Assembly: GCA_041875495.1 (NCBI GenBank)
Contig: CP112982.1
Span: 1,240,001-1,304,000 of the forward strand
DNA length: 64,000 nucleotides
Origin: Halomonas sp. CH40
Lineage (GTDB): Bacteria > Pseudomonadota > Gammaproteobacteria > Pseudomonadales > Halomonadaceae
Direction: 5' to 3'
The position numbers were made by a program, and so were the translations under genes. Numbering within the stretch: position 1 is the stretch's first letter; the number at the start of each line of letters is the position of its first letter. Under the pieces are notes generated by a model. That model had not been told where the DNA came from. It did no database searches and was given only the letters and a program-made list of their open reading frames with translations. This document shows, one piece after another, positions 58,597 through 64,000 of this stretch.

Positions 58597-59796
58597 TTAT
58601 TCGCCTTCTACGCCGGTAACGGGTTCGATGGTGCCCCAGTGGCGGCAGCTGGGGCATTGCCACTCTAAGGTATCACAGCTGAAACCGCAGTGACCGCAGC
58701 GGTGGCGTGTACGGTTCTTGAGCAAGGCGCGGGTATGGTGTTTGAGCAGTAGCAGGCGCTTATCCGGCTGTGTGCGGCCATCCAACTGCTGGCTTTCGAT
58801 GTAAAGATCAATCAGGTGATCCAGGCCGCCCAGGCTTGGGGCCCTGGCGAGTAAGTCCCCGGTGATCCTGATCGCTTCCTCGACATCGTCCTGCTGACGT
58901 ATCTGTTCGCTTAATCGAATGATCACACTGGTGAGGGGCGCTTGCTCAACCAGTGACGATAGATGCTGCCTGTAGCCGCCTATGTCATTGCCAAGCCAGT
59001 AGGCACGCTCAAGGGTCGGCAACATGCTGGGGATATGCGCAGGGGCGTGTTGTGCGAGTGCCTCCAGATGAGCGATGGCAGGGTGGTGGTGGCCATTGTC
59101 TATCTCCAGCTCTGCCAGTAGCAGGTAGGCTCGCGCACAGGCAGGATCCAGCTGCAGGGCCTTTTTCAGGTGGCGTTTGGCCAGTGAGCGGCTGGACTGT
59201 TGGATCTCCTGTTGAGCGATTTCACATAGCCAGTGGGCAGCAGGGCGCGCCATCCGAGGTTGCTGTCTGAGCATCGGTAAGAGGATGTCCAACGCCTCCT
59301 GCCAGGCCTTCTCGCGCTCAAGAAGGTCAACCAGCAGATGCTTGGCACTGATGCGCTGGGCATCCTGTTGAGGAGTTTCAATGATGCCGCGAAGCAACCG
59401 CTGGGCGCGGTCGTGAACGCCGAGGGCAATAAAGTCACGGGCCAGCTCAAGCTGTACCTGTTCATTCTGCTGCGGGCTTAAAGCGGGACGGGCAAGCAGA
59501 TTCTGGTGGATGCGCGCCGCTTTATCGGCTTCTCCCCGAGTTCGGAACAGCTTACCCAGGGCAATATGGGTATCAACGTTTTCACTGTTGACTTCAAGCG
59601 CCTGGATAAAGGTGTGAATAGCTTCATCGGGCTGCTCGTTAAGCAGATAATTAAGCCCGACGAAGTATTCCCGCCTGGGGGTCTGAGACGATGACCTGGC
59701 GTTGAACGACGCACGCCTGCTGGCTTGCCGGTACCCCAGGCCGTAACCGATGGCAATCGCTGCCATTAATACAATCAGCAGCACGACATCGAGCAT
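58597..59796 (-). CDS. lapB: Lipopolysaccharide assembly protein B
   Basis: 399-residue inner-membrane-anchored TPR protein (E. coli LapB/YciM has 389) that, with FtsH, controls LpxC and LPS assembly. N-terminal membrane helix (LDVVLLIVLMAAIAIGYGLGY), a series of TPR-like helices (ALEVNSENVDTHIALGKLFRTRGE and onward), and a C-terminal rubredoxin-like metal site with CGHCGF and CPSC. It directly abuts lapA. Confidence 0.94.
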   Translation of the reverse strand: MLDVVLLIVLMAAIAIGYGLGYRQASRRASFNARSSSQTPRREYFVGLNYLLNEQPDEAIHTFIQALEVNSENVDTHIALGKLFRTRGEADKAARIHQNLLARPALSPQQNEQVQLELARDFIALGVHDRAQRLLRGIIETPQQDAQRISAKHLLVDLLEREKAWQEALDILLPMLRQQPRMARPAAHWLCEIAQQEIQQSSRSLAKRHLKKALQLDPACARAYLLLAELEIDNGHHHPAIAHLEALAQHAPAHIPSMLPTLERAYWLGNDIGGYRQHLSSLVEQAPLTSVIIRLSEQIRQQDDVEEAIRITGDLLARAPSLGGLDHLIDLYIESQQLDGRTQPDKRLLLLKHHTRALLKNRTRHRCGHCGFSCDTLEWQCPSCRHWGTIEPVTGVEGE

Positions 59797-60102
59797 TTAG
59801 GCCAGTTCCTTTAGCTCCTGGGTACGCAGGCGATCAAGTTCTTTCTGTTGCTGCTTGTTGCGACGCTGAGCGCGTGCCAGATGTGCCTTGAGGCGCGCAT
59901 AGACACCCAGCATGGCGACCATACCCAGAATGACGCCAGCTGTCAGAGTGGCCAGCAGCCAGACGGAGAGTGATATGGGTGGCAGTTCCAACCAGATCAG
60001 GTTAAGGCCAATTGTCTGCTGGTTGTTAACAGCAAATAGAATGCCAACCAAAAGCACCACTAGTAAGATGACGGCTAGAATCAGCCCTTTGATCCAACGC
60101 AT
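59797..60102 (-). CDS. lapA: Lipopolysaccharide assembly protein A
   Basis: 101 residues: two transmembrane helices (ILAVILLVVLLVGILFAVN and LSVWLLATLTAGVILGMVAML) and a charged cytoplasmic coiled-coil tail. This is the LapA/YciS layout. It is co-transcribed with lapB, whose start follows its stop without a gap, and lies downstream of ihfB. Confidence 0.9.
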   Translation of the reverse strand: MRWIKGLILAVILLVVLLVGILFAVNNQQTIGLNLIWLELPPISLSVWLLATLTAGVILGMVAMLGVYARLKAHLARAQRRNKQQQKELDRLRTQELKELA

Positions 60103-60215
60103 GTTTAGGTTTCCTGATTTATGACGAATGCAATAACGCTATTGTGTATGACTCTTTGCCTCACGTCATCCCGCATAAGGTCGCAGAGACCGCGTTTGGT
60201 GGTATTTTTTGTGAT

Positions 60216-60512
60216 TCAGTAGCCAAGTGTGCGGCTGGCATCTACCTGCTCGCGGAGTTCCTTGCCAGGTTTGAAGTGGGGAACGTATTTACCTTCCAGC
60301 TTCACCGGATCACCTGTCTTGGGGTTTCGTCCGGTGCGTGGTTCGCGATAATGAAGTGAAAAACTGCCGAAACCGCGAATTTCCACCCGTCCTCCTTCTG
60401 CCAGGGTGTCGGTAATATCATCAAGGATCAGCCGAACGGCGGTCTCAACGTCTTTGGCAGACAGCTCGGGCTGTCGCATTGCAATCTGTTCAATCAGTTC
60501 TGATTTAGTCAT
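60216..60512 (-). CDS. ihfB: Integration host factor subunit beta
   Basis: 98-residue DNA-bending protein that forms a heterodimer with IhfA. Features: [51 protein letters not shown] with the DNA-intercalating Pro in RNPKTG, and [15 protein letters not shown]. Normally rpsA precedes it in gammaproteobacteria; here no rpsA is upstream, and sdhE diverges instead. Confidence 0.96.
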   Translation of the reverse strand: MTKSELIEQIAMRQPELSAKDVETAVRLILDDITDTLAEGGRVEIRGFGSFSLHYREPRTGRNPKTGDPVKLEGKYVPHFKPGKELREQVDASRTLGY

Positions 60513-60766
60513 CAGTAGGCTCCATGCGAACTCGTTAGGCCTTAGTGCCTTGGCGGCATCGTCTCAGGTGCCGTTATGGGTACCGTTATTGAAGTAGTCA
60601 CAGACAGTTCAGCATACTGTGCAATAGTGCATAAAACAATTGAGGTAAAACAACCCTCTAGCAAAAAATAACTGTTTCTTTGCTGGGTAGGCAAGTGGCA
60701 TGGCTGCCTTGCCCTGTCTGCTCAGGTATACTGAGGCTTCATTTCATTGATTCAGTGAGGCTGACG

Positions 60767-61060
60767 TTGAACGACGACACTTCTGCACAGGCGGTTCTAC
60801 GCAAGCGGCTATACTGGCACTCTCGTCGGGGGATGTGGGAATTGGATCTGCTACTGATCCCTTTCCTTGAGCAGCGTTACGATACGCTGGCCAGCGACGA
60901 CCAAGAGGCGTTCCAGGAGCTGATCACAGAAGAGGATCAGGATCTTTTTGGCTGGTTGATGCGTCGCGAATGGCCTGAAACACCGCACCTGCGCCGAATC
61001 GTCCAGATGATCGTGGAACATGCTGAAACCGTCGATAACGCTGTCTATCGTACCCTCTAG
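60767..61060 (+). CDS. sdhE: FAD assembly factor SdhE
   Basis: 97 residues from a TTG at 60767 with GAGG six bases upstream; the open frame from 60680 has no better start. The family motif RRGMWELDLLL (RGM(W/K)E) and the C-terminal LFGWLMRREWPE are present. SdhE helps attach FAD covalently to succinate dehydrogenase and fumarate reductase. It overlaps the ygfX gene downstream. Confidence 0.9.
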   Translation: MNDDTSAQAVLRKRLYWHSRRGMWELDLLLIPFLEQRYDTLASDDQEAFQELITEEDQDLFGWLMRREWPETPHLRRIVQMIVEHAETVDNAVYRTL

Positions 61061-61451
61061 ATGGCAGATCGGTTGTCATGGCTGTCTGTTTGTCACTGGG
61101 CTGAGCCTGCTCGCCTGGCAGTTGGCAGGCTGGGGCCTATTGCTACTGGTGTGGCTGGCAGGATTGATACTGTTAAGCGTATTTTTCAACCGTGCTTGGC
61201 CATTTAGCGCCCATCAGCAACAACGGCAGACGAAAACCCTGTGGGTTGAGCCAGCTGCCAACGTCTTAAAGGGGCGTTGGCTGCAGAGTAACGGGGAATT
61301 GAGTCACCCGCATGCACTGACATGCCGCTACCTTGGGCCTTACCTGATATGCCTTAAGGTGGGTGGAAGAAGCCTCTGGCTGTGGCCTGATAGCGCCTCA
61401 CCACAGGCGCAGCGAGAACTGCGCCGGTATCTGCTGCTATATCGCTCCTGA
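61020..61451 (+). CDS. YgfX-like membrane protein
   Basis: Up to 143 residues from the ATG at 61020, overlapping sdhE by 41 bases. Two adjacent hydrophobic helices (HGCLFVTGLSLLAWQLAGWGLLLLVWLAGLIL region) are followed by a cytoplasmic domain with SLWLWPDSASPQAQRELRRYLLLY. This is the YgfX/CptA pattern. YgfX was once proposed as the toxin of a toxin-antitoxin pair with SdhE; the flavinylation role of SdhE makes that uncertain. A downstream start is possible. Confidence 0.8.
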   Translation: MLKPSITLSIVPSRWQIGCHGCLFVTGLSLLAWQLAGWGLLLLVWLAGLILLSVFFNRAWPFSAHQQQRQTKTLWVEPAANVLKGRWLQSNGELSHPHALTCRYLGPYLICLKVGGRSLWLWPDSASPQAQRELRRYLLLYRS

Positions 61452-61560
61452 GTTTCCACTCTTCAACTCCGCCGCTAGGTGCACTATCTTTGGCTCGCTA
61501 TGGCTTTTCTCGCAGGATGCCCTCTCTCTCAGAATAGCACTCAAACGTTCCGTTCAGAAA

Positions 61561-63153
61561 TCAGCTTGCCAGCTTCGGTAAATCGGCAAGTCGCAGCCGT
61601 GAAGGGCGTGCGCCGGGCAGTTTTTCGGGCCAGTCAGGTGAGTAGTGTAGCCCGCGTGACTCATGGCGCTGTTGGGCAGCCAATACGCTCAGACGCGCCA
61701 GCTTAAGGCTATGCAGTAACCGCCGACTATCCGGGTGGGCCGTGTCAGGGTCGAGGGTGTGCAGCTGATGCGCCAGGTCGATAAGCTGCTGGGCAAGCGC
61801 TGCCATTCCTTCCTGATGACGGACTATCGCCAGGTGCTGGCTCATACTGGCGCGCATTGACTGACGCAGTGCATACAAGGCAGCTGAGTCTGGTGTTGTG
61901 GTGGTGCTGGTCATCAATGGTGCTGTGCCCAGCGATTGAGCAGGTGGAGCGATGGGGCGCGCCAGTAAGGTCTGGGCGCAACTGCGGGCAAATACCAGAC
62001 ACTCCAACAGCGAGTTGCTGGCCATGCGGTTGGCACCGTGCAAGCCGGTGTAGGCGACTTCCCCAATTGCATAAAGATGACTGACCTCAGTGGCGCCGTT
62101 CAGATCGGTAGCAACACCGCCGCAGCTGTAATGGGCAGCCGGAACCACGGGAATCGGCGCCTGGGTGATATCGATACCGCGTGAGGCGCAGTGCGCCAGA
62201 ATGGTAGGGAAGTGGTGGCGAATGGCTGCTTCGCCCAGATGGCTGATATCCAACCATACATGGCCCAAGGTGCCTGCCTGAATTTGTGCGTCAATGGCTC
62301 TGGCAACCACGTCGCGGGGTGCCAGTTCGGCGCGGGCATCAATGCCCGGCATAAAGCGTTCACCCTGCTGGTTGAGCAGCTTTCCGCCTTCGCCTCTGAC
62401 CGCTTCACTGATCAGGAATGCTGGGCCGTGGGGGTCGTATAAGCAGGTCGGATGAAACTGTTGGAATTCAAGATTCATCAGGGAGGCACCCAGGTTGGCT
62501 GCCATCATCATGCCTTCGCCGCTATTGGGTGAGGGAGTAGTGGTGTGCTGAAACAGACCGCTCGCACCGCCGGTTGCCAGCACGGTGTAATGGGCATACA
62601 GGGTGTGGCTCTGGCCAGCGCTGTCGACGGCCAGGGCGCCGTTGCATTCCCCGGCCTGGTTGGCGAACAGGTCAACCACGGTAAGGTTGTCGCGCTGGGT
62701 AATATTGGGGTGCTGCTGGGCGTTATGGTGGAGAGTTTCCACCACCGCCTTGCCGGTGGCGTCATCGGCATGGATGATACGCCGCGCATTGTGGCCGCCT
62801 TCCCGCGTCAGGTGATAAGGAAACGGAGCATCAGGTGAGGTATCCGGGGTAAAAGGAACGCCGCTGTCAATCAGCCACTGTATGGCCGCTGGACCGTTTT
62901 CCACAGTAAAACGTACGGCGGCTTCATCGCACAGGCCATCGCCTGCTACCAGGGTATCCTGAACGTGGGCATCCAGGTTGTCAGCGGGGGAGAGCACAGC
63001 GGCAATGCCGCCTTGCGCCCAACGGCTGGCGCCCTGATCATCCTGGGCAGGGCGAATCAAGGTAACCTCGTAACGACTTGCCAGCGTCAAGGCGAGGGTA
63101 AGGCCGGCGACACCGCCACCGATAATCAAAACGTCGCTATGAGACACGCCCAT
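61561..63153 (-). CDS. nadB: L-aspartate oxidase
   Basis: FAD enzyme oxidising L-aspartate to iminoaspartate for NAD synthesis. 530 residues from the ATG at 63153 (AGGAG site); a longer frame to 63198 is rejected. Motifs: VLIIGGGVAGLTLALTLA, SRWAQGGIAAVLSPADN, HNARRIIHADDATGKAV, FHPTCLYDPHGPAFLISEAVRGEGG, and HYSCGGVATDLNGATEVSHLYAIGEVAYTGLHGANRMASNSL. It lies beside the flavinylation-factor genes and converges with them. Confidence 0.95.
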   Translation of the reverse strand: MGVSHSDVLIIGGGVAGLTLALTLASRYEVTLIRPAQDDQGASRWAQGGIAAVLSPADNLDAHVQDTLVAGDGLCDEAAVRFTVENGPAAIQWLIDSGVPFTPDTSPDAPFPYHLTREGGHNARRIIHADDATGKAVVETLHHNAQQHPNITQRDNLTVVDLFANQAGECNGALAVDSAGQSHTLYAHYTVLATGGASGLFQHTTTPSPNSGEGMMMAANLGASLMNLEFQQFHPTCLYDPHGPAFLISEAVRGEGGKLLNQQGERFMPGIDARAELAPRDVVARAIDAQIQAGTLGHVWLDISHLGEAAIRHHFPTILAHCASRGIDITQAPIPVVPAAHYSCGGVATDLNGATEVSHLYAIGEVAYTGLHGANRMASNSLLECLVFARSCAQTLLARPIAPPAQSLGTAPLMTSTTTTPDSAALYALRQSMRASMSQHLAIVRHQEGMAALAQQLIDLAHQLHTLDPDTAHPDSRRLLHSLKLARLSVLAAQQRHESRGLHYSPDWPEKLPGARPSRLRLADLPKLAS

Positions 63154-63394
63154 TAGCCGCTCCTGTTGCGCCAGATGATTTTTAAGATATTCCTGCAAAC
63201 ACTGCTGAATCGGTCTGCATAGATCGTCTTAAAACAAAGAAAACATAATAGCGCGCAAGGGATGGTTTGACGATGCACAGACGTCAAAAATCGGCCAAGG
63301 GGTTGGCTTCAGTCATCAAAGAATTCAGATATATAGAGAGATGATTAACAAATTGGAGGGCTAGTGCTGAGAATGCTATCAGGGGGGATATTTA

Positions 63395-63481
63395 TGGTGC
63401 CCGGAGCCGGACTTGAACCGGCACGGAGTTACCTCCGAGAGATTTTAAGTCTCTTGCGTCTACCAATTTCGCCATCCGGGC
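63395..63481 (-). tRNA. tRNA-Leu (anticodon TAA)
   Basis: 87 bases with CCA encoded. Acceptor GCCCGGA pairs with TCCGGGC; the anticodon stem AGAGA/TCTCT encloses TAA; the long variable arm is typical of tRNA-Leu. It is third in a Gly-Cys-Leu operon, like glyW-cysT-leuZ of E. coli. Confidence 0.96.
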
Positions 63482-63528
63482 TGGGCGGGAGTCAAACACC
63501 GAAGTAGTGATAATCGCCGCAAGAAATA

Positions 63529-63602
63529 TGGAGGCTGGAGTCGGAATCGAACCGGCGTACACGGAGTTGCAGTCCGCTGCATAACCACTCTGCCATCCAG
63601 CC
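63529..63602 (-). tRNA. tRNA-Cys (anticodon GCA)
   Basis: 74 bases with encoded CCA. Acceptor GGCTGGA/TCCAGCC and anticodon GCA in ACTGCAACT. It lies 47 bases before tRNA-Leu in the direction of transcription. Confidence 0.96.
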
Positions 63603-63622
63603 TTTAAGTCTGTTGAGAGACT

Positions 63623-63785
63623 TTTTCTGAGTTGGAGCGGGAAAGGAGCTTCGATCGGACTGGCGTTCCAGCTCACGACCCTCTCATTACCAGCTACATA
63701 CTCTTTTCTGAGTTGGAGCGGGAAAGGAGATTTGATCGGACTGGCGTTCCAGCTCACGACCCTCTCATTGCCAACTACACACCCT
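63623..63785 (-). repeat. Two tandem 81-82 base repeats carrying tRNA-Gly 3' ends
   Basis: Two near-identical units (63623-63703 and 63704-63785) lie just downstream of tRNA-Gly in the transcript. Each carries the last 25 or so bases of the tRNA-Gly gene including CCA and about 10 bases of trailer, plus GAGGGTCGTGAG, a relic of the tRNA variable/T-arm region, with a CTGG-AACG-CCAG hairpin inserted. They lack the 5' half of the tRNA. Confidence 0.88.
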
Positions 63786-63795
63786 TTTTCTGAGT

Positions 63796-63870
63796 TGGAG
63801 CGGGAAAGGAGATTCGAACTCCCGACCCTCGCCTTGGCAAGGCGATGCTCTACCACTGAGCTATTCCCGC
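63796..63870 (-). tRNA. tRNA-Gly (anticodon GCC)
   Basis: 75 bases with encoded CCA. Acceptor GCGGGAA/TTCCCGC, D-arm AGCTCAGTGGTAGAGC, anticodon GCC in CTTGCCAAG. First gene of the tRNA operon, behind a consensus promoter. Confidence 0.97.
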
Positions 63871-63885
63871 TTGACTCGGATGCGA

Positions 63886-63913
63886 ATTATACGCGCTGTT
63901 AAGGGTTTGTCAA
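63886..63913 (-). promoter_or_regulatory. Consensus sigma-70 promoter of the tRNA operon
   Basis: Reading on the minus strand: TTGACA (63908-63913), 16-base spacer, TATAAT (63886-63891), both perfect. The start of tRNA-Gly is 16 bases beyond the -10, leaving a very short leader. Confidence 0.9.
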
Positions 63914-63944
63914 CGCATAATTTTTACGCCGAGCTACAAGACGC

Positions 63945-64000
63945 TCACATCGAGCGCGTCAGATGCGGCCAGGCGGCCTGCAGATACTGAATCATCGACC
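63945..64000 (-). CDS. pgsA: CDP-diacylglycerol-glycerol-3-phosphate 3-phosphatidyltransferase, 3' end
   Basis: The last 18 codons of a minus-strand gene that enters from beyond the window: SMIQYLQAAWPHLTRSM then TGA. The YL.AAWP.L ending and the position directly before Gly-Cys-Leu tRNA genes match the pgsA-glyW-cysT-leuZ order. Too little is present for certainty. Confidence 0.62.
   Translation of the reverse strand, partial: SMIQYLQAAWPHLTRSM

Noticed and set aside
60767..61451. sdhE-ygfX as a toxin-antitoxin system
   Set aside because: The RGM(W)E motif identifies an SdhE flavinylation factor, and this explains conservation next to core genes better than a toxin-antitoxin role.
63623..63785. 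The tRNA-Gly 3' repeats as phage attachment sites
   Set aside because: Attachment duplications normally flank a mobile element; here two copies are back to back with no integrase or cargo, so tandem duplication is the simpler reading.
63392..63856. A 154-codon minus-strand open frame across the tRNA genes
   Set aside because: It translates tRNA-Leu, tRNA-Cys and the tRNA-like repeats; its repeated peptide only mirrors the DNA repeat.

Overview
The window is a 64 kb piece of a gammaproteobacterial chromosome that most resembles Halomonas and its relatives (Halomonadaceae). The basis is gene content and order: hemA-prfA-prmC, rpe-gph-trpEGDC, a prpB-prpC-acnD-prpF methylcitrate cluster behind a GntR regulator, lapAB with ihfB and pyrF, sdhE-ygfX, and pgsA followed by Gly-Cys-Leu tRNA genes. 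No rRNA, CRISPR array, insertion sequence or intact prophage was seen. Almost everything is dense, moderately GC-rich core genome. The exceptions are an AT-richer patch with decayed genes (about 41.2-43.4 kb) and a repeat block beside the tRNA genes (63.6-63.8 kb).

Layout. 0.2-4.7 kb: hemA, prfA, prmC, an Lrp orthologue and moeB. 4.9-9.0 kb: a four-gene polyamine-type ABC importer. 9.0-14.2 kb: two small proteins, then an RND efflux pump and its adaptor on the minus strand. 14.5-18.0 kb: a BaiN/HI0933-type flavoprotein, the yqjDEK membrane-protein operon and outer-membrane phospholipase A. 18.2-22.2 kb: a giant MscK-type mechanosensitive channel converging with tlyA. 22.2-25.5 kb: an uncharacterised pair made of an ATP-grasp ligase and a 681-residue protein in which a papain-like Gln/Cys/His/Asn set can be picked out. 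25.8-28.1 kb: DUF1820, an SH3-domain membrane protein, thiopurine methyltransferase and a YajG-like lipoprotein. 28.1-32.0 kb: sulfate ABC importer (binding protein, cysT, cysW, cysA). 32.2-37.6 kb: rpe, gph, trpE, trpG, trpD, trpC. 37.7-41.2 kb: a large YdiJ-type FAD/FeS dehydrogenase and a 52-residue membrane protein. 41.3-43.4 kb: gene relics. 43.6-50.0 kb: serS, a SIMPL protein, an AI-2E-family transporter, trxA, cysB and pabB. 50.3-57.3 kb: propionate (2-methylcitrate) catabolism. 57.4-63.2 kb: comEA-like gene, pyrF, lapB, lapA, ihfB, sdhE, ygfX and nadB. 63.4-64.0 kb: tRNA-Leu, tRNA-Cys, tRNA-Gly and the 3' end of pgsA.

How the genes work together. CysB and the sulfate importer it probably controls are both here, 16 kb apart, and both have AT-rich upstream regions with a similar motif. 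The rpe-gph-trp block links pentose-phosphate and phosphoglycolate metabolism to tryptophan synthesis. The prp cluster is an AcnD/PrpF-type methylcitrate cycle with a perfect palindrome just upstream of its GntR gene. SdhE and YgfX form the usual flavinylation-factor/membrane-partner pair next to the flavoenzyme NadB. LapA and LapB control LPS assembly.

The best candidates for undescribed biology are the ATP-grasp/papain-like pair, the tandem repeats carrying tRNA-Gly 3' ends (like the E. coli tyrT/rtT arrangement), and the AT-rich patch in which all three in-frame stops that break recognisable reading frames are TAG.
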